DNA of 64,000 nucleotides. It comes from Bostrychus sinensis (lineage: Eukaryota; Chordata; Actinopteri; Gobiiformes; Eleotridae). Location: assembly GCA_020698575.1 (NCBI GenBank), contig CM036243.1, positions 27,387,403-27,451,402 of the forward strand, given 5' to 3'. Below are positions 37,801-46,299 of the stretch, piece by piece. The stretch's first letter is position 1, and each line of letters opens with the position of its first letter. The notes below the pieces were generated by a model that saw only the letters and a program-made list of their open reading frames with translations, ran no database searches and was not told the DNA's origin. The position numbers were made by a program, and so were the translations under genes.

Positions 37801-39681
37801 TCTCAGTATTTTATGACATTGAAAAGTGTATACCACTACTAAATGTTAGTAGAATAAATTATATGGCAGCCTGTTTCATTTCATGAAATCACATAAACAT
37901 GTTCAAACCATGGCCATCTGCAGCACTGATATAACAGAAGTCTGAATGTTAGTAATTACCAGTGTGATTATCAAAAGATGGTCTAAATTTTTCAATACTT
38001 TTAGGGAAAAATGTATTGATTGGGCTCAGGCTGGACAAAATTACTCTATGGCCAATTGAAGATTCTGCATACAGTGTACACAGGAGTTCACTGAAAAGAA
38101 TTAGAGAGAAAATCTGGGTCAAGGGCAACAAAGGGCCTGAGGTGGGGTGTACCCTGGACACTGGGTTCTTCAAAAGTTATTACAATACCTGCACACATTA
38201 GCAAATTACAGTTTATATACATACTTTAGCTAAATACAGGGTTTCTGTAGGCTTTAATAAGTGTGATTTTACACTTTCTTAAGACCATTGTTCAAGAAAA
38301 ATAAGACCTACTTTGTAAGCATACAGTATACAAAAAACTGAGACCATGTGTGACAGTGAGTGCCGCAAAGCATTTTGGTCTTGGTAAGAAAAGGTCTAAG
38401 CTCTCGAATTGGTGCCAGTAAAATGCTTTTGAGCATTTAAGTGGACATTTTAGGTTGTTGCATCTAATGAACGTAACATAGAAGAGGAATATAGGAGCAT
38501 TATAGAGAACTTTTTTTGATGGAGCCAAGAAAACAGTCTCATTCTAAACGCCTCCAAAACAAAAGAGATTGTCATTGACTTTAGGCGCGATACACCCCAA
38601 ATTCAAACTGTGACCATCAGTGGAGAAGATATTGAAATACTGTACACCTATAAATACCTGGGAGTGCATCGGGACAACAAGCTGGACTGATCCTTGCATA
38701 CTACTCGCTACACTGAACGACATGGACAGACCAACAGAGAGCAGACAGCAGACGTCAGAGATCAGTGAGCTGCAGGACAGGACGCCACATAAACTCAGAT
38801 GAAGATTTTTTAATCAACTGAATCAACAACTTGAAGAGACCTAACAACTGAATTTGCCCTTAATTAATAAAGTAATTTAGAATTTGAATATTTGAGGCTG
38901 GTTTAAATGCATTTAAGACCTAACAGTCCGCATCCCTGGAAATTTAAGACTTTTTTAGGCCTTAAATTCAGACTTAACAATTTAAGACTTCTTTATACAT
39001 TTTAAGACCCAGCAGAAACCCTATACATATGCATAATAAGAGGCTACTTATGTCAGTGTAAGTTGTTGAGTCATATCTTAAAGGATTCACAAAGTCATCC
39101 TGCAGCATCAGACACACAGGCCTATGTAACACAAGCTATAGTTAACATGGCTGTTACTTTTGACACAGTATGGGCTATTTTCCATGATGAGGAAGTTGTG
39201 AAATGACAGAAGCTGCGAAAATAGCTATAGTAGTTAAAAGTCGACTCTAGTTACAGACAATGGCACTTGACAGGCTGTGTTAGTGGTGTTTTAGCGGCTG
39301 GTGGGCTGCTGCTGCACTGAGCTGTTCCTGGTGGACACAACACTCTTGCCTACACCCTTCACGAACCCACGCACAGTGTTCATTTATAGCCTGCTTCAGT
39401 TTTTTTTATTTTTACCTCCATACTCGTTTGCATTGTGGTAAAAGTATTGTTTTTTAAAGCGAGTTTCCTCACCGTCTCTTGAGAAGGGGGCTGATTTGCT
39501 CTCTTCCCTCGCACTCGGACTCGTTTGTCGGCGGCTCGCGGTACTCGGCCTCCGGGTCTACGGCTCTCTCCTCGGCGTCGCCCCTCCACCTCCGCCTGGG
39601 CACCGCCGAGGCTTTGTCCGTGCAGGAGCCGGCCCATCGCTTGAGCTGCTCCCGCCGCTTGGTCCTCGCCGAGTCCCCCAT
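22804..39681 (-). CDS. ppp1r12c: Protein phosphatase 1 regulatory subunit 12C (MYPT-family, MBS85-like)
   Basis: Twenty exons on the minus strand join to 704 codons without a phase break: 39681-39473, 37643-37478, 37393-37263, 35845-35727, 34560-34401, 33934-33790, 33708-33634, 33556-33477, 33391-33279, 33196-33129, 33005-32881, 32352-32265, 30312-30189, 26848-26733, 25825-25773, 25554-25515, 25347-25234, 24480-24430, 24212-24162, 22890-22804. The protein targets PP1c to myosin. Visible parts: PP1-docking RVRF (residues 72-75); ankyrin repeats at about 110-310 (DGITALHQACIDG, EGWTPLHVAASCGYSEIAEY, GATPLHVAAAKGYLEALK, DGWTPLHAAAHWG); the Rho-kinase-type inhibitory site RRSTQGVTL (T492); a second RRSTG (T565); an acidic/Ser-rich middle; and a C-terminal leucine zipper at about 600-704 ending DENAALIRVISKLS. 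DENAALI and RRSSVCRMSS favour 12C over 12A or 12B. Human 12C is about 780 residues (recalled). The 53-nt exon 15 donor is the least certain border, since two donors keep phase. Confidence 0.93.
22891..24161 (-). other. ppp1r12c last intron
   Basis: Contains a TTTTCCAGG-rich element at about 23264-23773. Otherwise AT-rich, no gene seen. Confidence 0.4.
23264..23773. mobile_element. Possible non-autonomous DNA element, CAAGGT..ACCTTG ends
   Basis: The left end is CAAGGTTCATACAC; the right end, reverse complemented, begins CAAGGTAACGCGTTCATAG. The interior carries TTTTCCATGAGTTTTCC and CATGACTTTTCCAGG blocks, which recur at 10780-10850 and 20990-21055. No clear target duplication. Confidence 0.4.
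24603..25093 (+). mobile_element. Tc1/mariner element, internally deleted, with transposase C-terminal remnant
   Basis: The terminal repeats match: left CAGTTAAGACCCAAATTATT, right (reverse complement) CAGATAAGGCCCAAAGTTAT. Each is flanked by TA (24601-24602 and 25094-25095). The plus strand from about 24650 to 24910 encodes broken pieces typical of a Tc1 transposase C-terminus (AAKVVKKWLE, KEEWSIIP, EMCKKCVNKYK, ESKGFATDY), with stop codons and frame changes. It sits in a ppp1r12c intron, antisense to the host gene, and is inactive. Confidence 0.85.
26020..26463. repeat. TTTAG/CCTG minisatellite in a truncated hAT-like element
   Basis: About 370 bp of degenerate units (CCTGGTTTAGACCTGTTTTA, GTCCTGATTTAGT, TTCTTCCTGATTTAC) is followed by a hAT-like terminus, AAAAGTTTGAGAACCATTG, ending at 26463. 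The other terminus is missing. It lies in ppp1r12c intron 14. Confidence 0.65.
27400..28042. repeat. TTTAG/CCTG array with hAT-like right end, interrupted
   Basis: Units such as CCTGGTTTAG, TTAGTTTAGACCTGG and GTCCTGGTTTAGTC occupy two blocks on either side of a GTCGCCACAGC-family insertion at about 27574-27690. It ends with AAAAGATTGAGAATCACTG, a hAT-type terminus. Confidence 0.6.
28712..29040. mobile_element. Intact hAT-type element with internal TTTAG/CCTG array
   Basis: The left terminus is CAGTGATTCCCAAACTTTT; the right, reverse complemented, is CAGTGGTTATGGGGACTTTT. The flanks ATCTAGCC (28704-28711) and ATCTAGTC (29041-29048) are an 8-bp target duplication with one mismatch. The interior carries the reverse-complement form of the array (GGACTAAACCAGG, AGAACTAAACCC). 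This is the most complete member of the family in the window. Confidence 0.8.
29250..30047. mobile_element. piggyBac-like non-autonomous element, copy A
   Basis: The ends CCCTCAGCCCTCC and, reverse complemented, CCCACAGGCCCTCC form short inverted repeats. The right flank is TTAA (30048-30051) and the left flank ATAA. The interior is shared at high identity with 62350-63050: CTGTCTGGGCAAAAAACTCA near the left and GGGCTTTAAGAGGAAGAACG near the right. Confidence 0.65.
30747..31181. mobile_element. Non-autonomous element with CAGGGTTYCTGC termini
   Basis: The left end CAGGGTTCCTGCAAG is matched by a right end whose reverse complement is CAGGGTTTCTGCAGGG. The interior is A/T-rich with repeated TTTAATGC motifs and no coding frame. 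Related ends occur at 33981, 38237 and 55473. Confidence 0.6.
31380..31535 (+). mobile_element. LINE 3' tail with (TCTTA)n
   Basis: CCCCACTGGGGGACTAATAA followed by AGGTTTTC and TCTTATCTTATCTTATTTTA is the characteristic 3' end of a 5'-truncated fish non-LTR retrotransposon (L2/Rex type, recalled). Confidence 0.6.
31716..31850. repeat. Dispersed repeat with tRNA-like stretch
   Basis: AGAAATGACAGGAAATCATG followed by GGGAGA..AACATTCAGCAAAGAGTCAG and GTCCGGACTCTAACCC matches a fish interspersed repeat. Part of it also occurs near 52250-52345 (GAGATGACATGGAGCAAAAT). Confidence 0.4.
33981..34357. mobile_element. Non-autonomous element with CAGGGTA termini
   Basis: CAGGGTAGCTTGGGTAGGTC on the left pairs with a right end whose reverse complement is CAGGGTATTCCCAACGTC. 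The interior has TTTTTAATGCCACTTAG and TTTTTAATGCTTTTAAG motifs shared with the elements at 30747, 38237 and 55473. It lies in a ppp1r12c intron. Confidence 0.55.
34561..35726 (-). other. ppp1r12c intron 4
   Basis: AT-rich intron without a recognisable gene or complete transposon. The stretch near 34770-35090 repeats 'AATACC..TACTGG' and 'CAGTACCCAG' motifs and may be a degenerate element. Confidence 0.35.
36570..36890. repeat. LINE-derived dispersed repeat in ppp1r12c intron 3
   Basis: GGATTTATATGGCACCTTTC, CAAAGCGCTTTTACACTGC, GTAGCCACAGCTGCCC and GCCCAAAGACACAAC occur in the order seen in a widespread fish non-LTR repeat (recalled). It is degenerate and has no coding frame. Confidence 0.55.
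37644..39472 (-). other. ppp1r12c intron 1
   Basis: Contains an element with CAGGGTTTCTG ends (38237-39023), which itself holds an L2-type reverse-transcriptase fragment. The rest shows no gene. Confidence 0.45.
38237..39023. mobile_element. CAGGGTTTCTG-ended element with nested L2-type LINE fragment
   Basis: The left end CAGGGTTTCTGTAGG and the right end (reverse complement) TAGGGTTTCTGCTGG form inverted termini, with TTTAAGAC-rich arms inside each. At about 38535-38690 the plus strand reads KTKEIVIDFRR, VTISGEDIEI and YKYLGVHRDNKLD, the C-terminal reverse-transcriptase signature of L2-type LINEs, ended by a stop. The LINE piece appears inserted into the older element. Confidence 0.65.
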
Positions 39682-39906
39682 GACTTTAAGCGCGGAGGAG
39701 GACTGCGTTTTTAAAAATAAAACACGCAGCAGCACTGGGAGGGAAGGACACACCCTCCATGTGTACACTTTCACTTCCTGGTTCTTGCTCCGCGCGGCTG
39801 CTGCTCTGTCTCTGGAGCTGCGCGAGCTGGAGGAGGCTGCTGCGGCTCGTGCCCGTGGACGTGGGGAGTGCGCGCTGCAGTGACGTCAGCGCGTGTGTTT
39901 TGGAGC
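39682..39906 (-). promoter_or_regulatory. ppp1r12c: ppp1r12c 5' UTR and CpG-rich promoter
   Basis: CpG-dense sequence lies upstream of the ATG at 39681 on the minus strand and continues through exon 1. The ATG has G at -3 and G at +4. No in-frame upstream ATG is present: the frame stays open upstream only from GTG codons. A hAT-type element starts at 39907, immediately beyond, so the promoter is short or partly transposon-derived. Confidence 0.55.
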
Positions 39907-40784
39907 CAGTGTTGCCAGATCGGGCTGGTTTCCGCCCTGTTGGCCTTTTTTTGAACACCTTGGGCTGGGGGGAAAATAGCATTGGGCTGGTTTATAAAAT
40001 TTGGGCTGCTTTTCACATCATTTGGCAGGTTTTTAGAAAATATTCTTGAGAAAATAGCAACAAAATAGTTATCTCTTGGGTCGGCATATCAGTGTCTGTA
40101 GGTTGTTCCTAAGACAAAGCGGAAACTCAGAGGGGATGGTGCTTTTTCAGCTGCTGCCCCAAAATTGTGGAATGAGCTGCCATTGCACCTTATACAGGCT
40201 GATTCACTTCCTGATTTTAAATCCTCTCTTTAAACACATTTTTTTTCTTTGGCTTTTAACGTAGTTGTTGACTTTTATTGTTATATTGATTTTATTCTTA
40301 TTCTATAGTTTTTATTGGTACAACTGTTATTTTTAGTTCTTTTACAAAACATTTTACATCCATAGTATATTTATAATTCCTTGTTGTTGTTTACTCCAAT
40401 GCTGTGTACAGCAATTGTGTTCTGAATATAAAGTTGGATTGGACAAGGATTTTTTGGCAAACAATGTAGAAATACATATAATAAACCACTGTGTTCTCCC
40501 AATCATATCATCATTTCATTTGTTTAAAAATTACTGATTGATGTGTTTGGTTGCTCACGTATTGCTGGTATTTCATTTTCGTTTTTTGTGGTTTCTATGA
40601 CGGCCCTGATTGCACTCTTTGTGGGGAACCTTTTTGTGTTTTGGAGCTGATAAGTTTTGTGTTCTTTCGTACGTATGACGGTTTCAAGATTTAGAGTGGT
40701 TGTAATTTTGGCTGTTTTTATTGAGTTGGGCGGGTTTTAAGTTCTCTTTGGGCTGGAATCTGTCAGTGAGATCTGGCAACCCTG
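39907..40784. mobile_element. hAT-type element with TTGCCAGATC termini and nested LINE-like piece
   Basis: The left end CAGTGTTGCCAGATCGGGC pairs with a right end whose reverse complement is CAGGGTTGCCAGATCTCAC. The flanks TTTGGAGC and TTTGTAGT agree at 6 of 8. At about 40075-40445 it contains a block (CTGCTGCCCCAAAATTGTGG ... AATATAAAGTTGGATTGG) typical of a fish LINE 3' end, presumably a later insertion. Confidence 0.65.
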
Positions 40785-41009
40785 TTTGTAGTGGCGCTTT
40801 GAGAGGAAACTCCAGAGTGGACACAAGTAACCTGTGCTCCTCCGGTCATTGTGCTACTTTTAGATTTTATGGCTCATCTGTAAAAAAACATAAAAAACAC
40901 AATGAAATATTCCCAACAGAAATGGTTCTGGTGAGTTCAGTTAAACTCGGCGGGGCTATTATTAAACACAACAAATAAAATGCTTTGTTCAAAGTAAGTG
41001 CACCATATT

Positions 41010-41340
41010 CAGAGCCTTTTCTAGACATTACAGGGGCCCAAGGCAAGAGGGACAACTGAGGCCCTAAATAGGCTCCATTTATTTTATTTTATTTTATTTT
41101 ATTTATTTATATATTTATTTATTTGTTTTTGTAAATCCAACCTCAAACCAAAAACATGGTAAGAAGGGGCATTTGATAAAAAATTACCGAGCATTAATAT
41201 AAGCTCACTCGAATCCTGAACTGTGGTCTTGAATGCATACCAGACAGGTAAATATATGGGACAATATATTGGGAGGCCCCTTATGCAGCCCTGGGCCCTT
41301 GGCAGTTGCCTACCTTGCCTACCCTATTGTGACGGCTCTG
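41010..41340. mobile_element. hAT-type element with perfect 8-bp target duplication
   Basis: The ends CAGAGCCTTTTCTAGACA and, reverse complemented, CAGAGCCGTCACAATAG are flanked on both sides by ACCATATT (41002-41009 and 41341-41348), a perfect 8-bp duplication. The interior has an ATTTT/ATTT repeat tract (41080-41125). The exact duplication suggests a fairly recent insertion. Confidence 0.8.
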
Positions 41341-42071
41341 ACCATATTTTTCTATGTATTCAGATTTATTACAAACATTAATCTGTTATTCTATTCTAGG
41401 ATGACCACCTCAAAACGTAAAAAAGTGGGACATGTTGTGCGATTTGGTGGGACAAGGTGGGACAATTCCAGAAATACATGTTCTTATATACAAATCTGAC
41501 TTAGCAAGTTAATGAGATGCGAAGATGAGAAGTTGTTTAAGTTTAGTGCCTGTAAAGCATATGATGTGCTGTTGTTATCCCCAACATACACATTTACTTT
41601 ACTGAGGCTTTATTCACTGAAATAAAAAAAATGGAACAGAAAAAAATCTAGGCTCAGTGTGTTTTCTCAAAACAATCAAGACCAACACCAACTCACAGCT
41701 CCAGGGAGAGGCATTTTCTGAAACACAGGACAGCAACACACCAACAATATATTCCAAACTTTCAAGATGGGATGCTCACCAATATTTAGTCTACATTTTG
41801 CACAAAGAATACTGAGCTTACCTTGTTCTTTTTAACTTAAATCTCACTTTTCCCAAAAATAGGTAGAATTTAATTTGGGCAACTAACACAAATACTCCCA
41901 GTTGCCACTTTGGCCGGTTGGATTTTATGCACCTGTATCTTAACTTTAAAGGTTAGGTCTGGATGTTTCCCTGCCTGAGTGTACACCTTTTAGTATAGAG
42001 TAATTCATCATCATTTGAGAATACTAAACAAAATAACATGTCCATAACACCATATTTTACATTTCTTAAAG

Positions 42072-42358
42072 CAGTAGTTCCCAGCTTTTTTTCAAGTGAC
42101 CCCCATTGTATCAGCTGATATATTGATGGCCCCAACCTTTCGCCTCCCTCACCCTAATTAGGAAAAATTAAGTAATTTATTGGGTAAATTTTACTGCATA
42201 ACAAAAATATCACAGAAGTATTAATAATCTATTTTCAACTTCAATTTCTGAACACATTTTCTGTGACCATTGCAAGGCATTAGCCAGTCTTCCATGCATT
42301 ATCGTTCAGCGCTCACGACCCACTGTGAAGCTCTGGACCCCCAGGTTGTAAATCACTG
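42072..42358. mobile_element. hAT-type (Charlie-like) element
   Basis: The left end CAGTAGTTCCCAGCTTTTTT pairs with a right end whose reverse complement is CAGTGATTTACAACCTGG. The flanks TCTTAAAG and TATTAAAG differ at one of eight positions. It contains ACCCCCATTGTATCAGC and CGACCCACTGTGAAGCTC and has no coding capacity. Confidence 0.75.
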
Positions 42359-42536
42359 TATTAAAGCTTGTAGTATACTATTAAAATACACATAAAGTTT
42401 TAAAGTAACGTGGCTATTAAAAGCACTTATTGTCTAGTAACCTTTGAAAAAGACAAGCTACGGTAGGCAGTGAACAAAAAAGTAAACGTCAAGCCCTGCA
42501 TTGGCACAAAAACCTCAACGGTAAGGCACTCATTGC

Positions 42537-42550
42537 CCACTAGGGGGCAG
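42537..42550 (+). promoter_or_regulatory. CTCF-type binding motif
   Basis: CCACTAGGGGGCAG matches the vertebrate CTCF core consensus (CCASYAGRKGGCRS) at every position. It lies in the gap between the divergent genes ppp1r12c and qprt, about 3 kb from the ppp1r12c start and 7 kb from qprt. Confidence 0.55.
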
Positions 42551-42935
42551 GCACAGATGCTTCTTCTCGACCACTGTTTCGGTTTTAGTTGCGCGGGAAA
42601 ATAAAGTGTTTATCCCCAGATTAAAAATGCAAAACAATCATAGCTACAACTTAAAGGATATTGTCTAGACACTGGTGTTTACATAGACAGTGAATACTTT
42701 TCATTTTTCCCTAAAAATTATGTCACTACTGTATATTATTAATAATAAGCAGCAGCATCCTTAATTGTTATTGATGTATTTCAATAGCCAGTAGTAAATA
42801 GCAAGTAACTCCCTAGATGGGTAAAAATATTATGTGACGTCAGTGGGTAGCAGTTGTAGTATTTGTAACAGTGGTAGCAATAATAGCAGTGATATTAGGC
42901 TAGTTGAAGTAGCACTAGTAGTATAATAATAAAAG

Positions 42936-42984
42936 CAGCAGCAGCAGTAGTAGTAGTAGAAGTATTAGTAGTAGCAGTAGTAAG
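42936..42984. repeat. (AGC/TAG)n imperfect microsatellite
   Basis: A run of GCA, GTA and TAG triplets, mixed and slightly interrupted, follows a wider GTAGTA-rich stretch from about 42845. Confidence 0.75.
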
Positions 42985-43228
42985 TAATTGAACTTTACAC
43001 TCAAGTAACAAATGTGTCTTTTTTCTTCCACTTGAGTAATAATATTTGGAAATAACAGTATTTTATTACAAACTTGAAGGACTTCTTTCAACTCTGGCAT
43101 AATCCCCTTTTGACCAATTGCTAAAGGTTTTATACATTTAAAGACATGAAAATGAATAATTTTGCTGTTTATTTGCTATATGTTTGTACAGTATTTTGCT
43201 CTCATGGTAATTTATACATTATAGTAGA

Positions 43229-43790
43229 TTATAGTGCTTCTTCTTTTTCTTCTTCTGGTCTTGGTGGTTCAAAATGGTATTTGGAGCTCTTGTCAATGAA
43301 CTAAAAAAAATTAAAAAAAAAAATTCAAACAATAGCAAATAAGTTGTTTGCTCCCTGACGTGATGCTGTAGAGAAATGATCCAAGAATATGACCTACTGG
43401 CAGATAACATTGGATGTCCTTCTTCTTTCTTCTCTTTCGTGGTCTGTAGTAACACTTAAAGCTCTTGCCATTACACTGAAAAATTGGACAAAAGGAAAGG
43501 TGAGTTGTTGCCTCTTAGGTGTGATGCTGTAAGTAAATGATCCCATGTAATGACATACAGCACCCAATGATGATGAAAACCTTATGAGAAATAGTGTATT
43601 TAGGCTGACATCTTGGCTTGTAGAGGACCTCTATTGCTGGTTGCTGTGTAGAATTGAAAAATGTATGAGAAAAAACACTTATACTGTGAGTCAAGTGAAT
43701 AGTACTGACAAACTTACTGCAATGACTTTTGGGCAAAATGGGCTTCTTCATTGTCGATTTTACTTCTTTTTGTCTATCAGAGGTGTCTGG
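43229..43790 (-). other. Unidentified cluster of short, spliced-looking minus-strand exons
   Basis: I do not recognise this. Four candidate exons are linked by good signals with matching phase. A: about 43790-43718, donor GCA|GTAAGT. B: about 43643-43581, acceptor AACCAG, donor AAG|GTTTTC. C: 43475-43398, 78 nt, acceptor TTTTTCAG, donor CCA|GTAGGT. D: 43300-43229, acceptor TTTTTTTTAG, ending in TAA. The reading is very basic, then acidic: MKKPILPKSHC in A, VLYKPRCQPKY in B, FKCYYRPRKRRKKK in C, YHFEPPRPEEEKEEAL in D. C and D are clearly duplicates: both begin with a ..GACAAGAGCT- or ..GGCAAGAGCT-like stretch and share flanking intron text (GTGATGCTGTA..AAATGATCC). An upstream start was not found. 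It could be the end of a lineage-specific secreted or nuclear protein, a pseudogene or chance. Confidence 0.3.
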
Positions 43791-44579
43791 CAATGGTACT
43801 ATGGTTGGAGGTTGGAAATTATAATTCAGAAGTGATTAGATACTTACTGTGAATGACACATCTATAAATAAAAGGTTTTTAACTTGCACACTTTCTTGTC
43901 TGGAATTTCACAGGCAGAAAGCAGCTACAGTCAAGTCTGCATCAGTGGCCCTGGATGATGCTTTTAGATACAGAGGGTAGACGTTCTTTATCCAGAGGCT
44001 GATGCAGGAGCTCTATGGTTGAATAAAGGATGTTGCAGACATTCAAGACAAAGTAAGTTGTAAGTTACTCAACAGAACATACCTCCATAGACAGAACAAT
44101 CTACATACGCTATGGCTTGTGCACTTGTAAGACTTCTGCATTTTCCCTATGACCAGGTTCTCAAGAGACGAAGGCAGTGATGAATGAGATCAGCATTTGT
44201 GGTAACTTTATTTTTCAGATCCTTTTCTGTGAGGCTTAAAAAGTGAACAATAACACTTCAGGGTTAACAACATGACACCAAATCAAAGCTATGGGTATTT
44301 TGCATCAAACAAAGTCATACCTTATAATTAAGTTAGTTTTTCATTGTCAAAAAGGCTCAGGTGTAGCCTGTGAGCTGGAACCAGGCAGAGACTGGAGCTG
44401 TGGGCCTAAAGTAGAGGATGGAGAGACTGTGCTTTGGTTTAGTCAGTATCACAGGGGACCAGACTCTGATCCTGACCAAATCAGGTCACAGGAGACCAAG
44501 TTGTGAATGACCACAACTGATGAAATTGCTGGTTGCTCACAACTTGGTGCTGCTGTGGAACAGATTCGAGATTACGCTA

Positions 44580-44905
44580 TTTGGATATAAGGTGCAACTG
44601 GAGGCTGGAGAAGTGGAGAAGACATTTTGGATGGTACAATGTCTGTTTTAGGGAGGAGTTGGAAACTGAGGAGAGGCCAAAGGTGCAACGTGATGTTAAT
44701 GTTGTAATGAAAAAGAGAAGGCAGACCAGGCTAGAAGATGGTGGGATTTAGTCTGGTTTCGCAGCCGGTGGAGGCTGAAGGCTAGAGGCTGGTGGTGTTA
44801 AGGTGCAACCTGATGTTATCATGTTGCTCAGGATGGATAGGACACAGATATGGTACAGTGTCTGTTTTATGGAGGAGCTAGAGGGAAGAGGTGCAGCTTG
44901 ATGAT
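44580..44905. repeat. Degenerate tandem repeat, GGTGCAAC-TGATGTTA units
   Basis: GGTGCAACGTGATGTTAATG (about 44681), GGTGCAACCTGATGTTATCA (about 44800) and GGTGCAGCTTGATGATAAAA (about 44889) recur, and two of them are preceded by TGTCTGTTTTAGGGAGGAG- or TGTCTGTTTTATGGAGGAG-like text. So 100-160-bp units are repeated. Reverse frames are Ser/Pro/Thr-rich but carry stops. Confidence 0.5.
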
Positions 44906-45279
44906 AAAATGCTGCATGGATTGATGTTACAGAGGCAGGCGTGCTTTTGGAGGCAGGCAGGTTTGGTTTGGCTGGTGGTGTGGTGCAGCTGGTGGTAAAT
45001 GCTGCTGAAGAACTGGACTGAGGCAGAGCAGACTGATGTTATGTCTGACTCTGAGGAGGAGGATGGTGCAGTTTGAGGCTGGAGCTGGTGCTGGAGGAGA
45101 ACTGAAGAGTTTGCTGCAAGTGCAGGCTTTTAGAGAGGTGTTAATAACACAAAACACATGTATTTAAAAATATATCTTAAAACAGTATTAAAATCCTAAA
45201 AATATAAAATGTGCTCAAAGCAACAGCAACTATGTATTAAAGAGAGTACCTGACTTTAGTGGAGTCGAGGTCTCTTGGG

Positions 45280-45626
45280 GGCGGGCTCTCATGAGATGTC
45301 CATGTCAAAGTGAGGAGGACAGGTCTGGTCTGAGCTGGACTCCTGAACCCTCAGAAGACCAGAGTGGTTGTGCCCCCCACAACCACTGCTTGATGCTGTG
45401 CCCAAGCTCCAGAGGAACGCAGGGAGCTCTGCAGTGGTGCTGCGAGGCTCAGGTTCAGGGCAGGGAGCAGGGACGGGCAGGTCAGAGGTCACTCTGGGGT
45501 CAGAGGACACTCTGGGCAGAGGAGGAGAGCTGTGCTTGGCTTTGGGAGGGTCAGGAGAGGGCTGACAGGACAGGGGGGCATTCAGGATCTGACGGGGTTC
45601 AGGGCAGTTTAGGCTCTGATACTTAG
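45280..45626 (-). other. GC-rich Pro/Ser-rich open frame, unidentified
   Basis: A stop-free minus-strand frame of about 110 codons across 45626-45290 is Pro/Ser-rich (PSPDPPKAKHSSPPLPR, VPAPCPEPEPRSTTAELP) and ends QTCPPHFDMDIS. The plus strand is also open over 45291-45626, as expected of GC-rich sequence. Composition differs sharply from the AT-rich surroundings. It could be a 3'-terminal exon of an unannotated minus-strand gene or a retroposed fragment. No domain recognised. Confidence 0.25.
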
Positions 45627-45954
45627 AGCTACGTTAAATTAAAAGACAGCCTGCTCTGTAATCTCTGTATTAACTTCATATAAACCATTGTTCTGTTACT
45701 TCAAGCTATATTTCTACCAAAAATAATTAACAAAACAAAAATACTTAAACGCCAACCTTTGAGGGTTGTATTCCCAGTTACAGCCAAAACTAAAAAAAGT
45801 AGTCCTATAAGGGGCAAAATTATCAATGAGAAGGCTGAGTATGTGCATACCCAAAGGTCCCCACCAGGGGTTTTCTCCACAGCGTTCTTCTGACTATGCA
45901 TAAAGTGGCAAGACTGATGAAAGACCTTCCACTTTACCTGCTAGTCCAGTACAG

Positions 45955-46299
45955 ATGAAAGTAACACCTTCAAACAATGAACTTGTCAAAGTCACTAGCC
46001 CCCAGACAAAAGGGCACACTGAACAATTCCAATTTATATCTCCAGCTCCCAGGGGCACATCCTCTATGTCAGCGATCCACCTGAAGGGCACAAAAATTAC
46101 TGGGAGGCCATTGAGAAAACTCAATTATGACCATTTAAGTGTGGCTGGAAGAAATCTGGACATTCCAAATACAGACACTGTTTGTGAAAATAAGCCCAAA
46201 TTAAACAATTCCTGGGGCAAATTTGATAACATCCTAAGTGAATTTTGGGATGATTTAACTACACTGCCTGATAAAAAAAAAGTCGCCACCAGGATTTAA
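45955..46299 (+). other. Unidentified 114-codon open frame beside a Ty3 relic
   Basis: The frame starts at a true ATG at 45955 and reads through PAPRGTSSMSAIHLKGTK, ITGRPLRKLNYD and NSWGKFDNILSEFWDDL. Its last 12 or so codons lie within the Tc1-like MITE that begins at 46262, so the original frame was longer or ended differently. No family is recognised. It may be a gag-like or accessory part of the neighbouring retroelement, or chance. Confidence 0.25.

Noticed and set aside
39681..39774. N-terminal extension of the ppp1r12c product
   Set aside because: The upstream in-frame stretch begins with GTG, not ATG, and has no family counterpart. The ATG at 39681 with a strong context is preferred.
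39479..39883. 134-codon plus-strand frame opposite ppp1r12c exon 1
   Set aside because: Antisense shadow of a CpG-rich coding exon and promoter. The real frame is the minus-strand ppp1r12c start.
43238..43330. Lys-rich minus-strand frame ending in poly-Lys codons
   Set aside because: The long frame runs through A-runs of the intron. Only the short exon-D frame ending at 43229 is considered.
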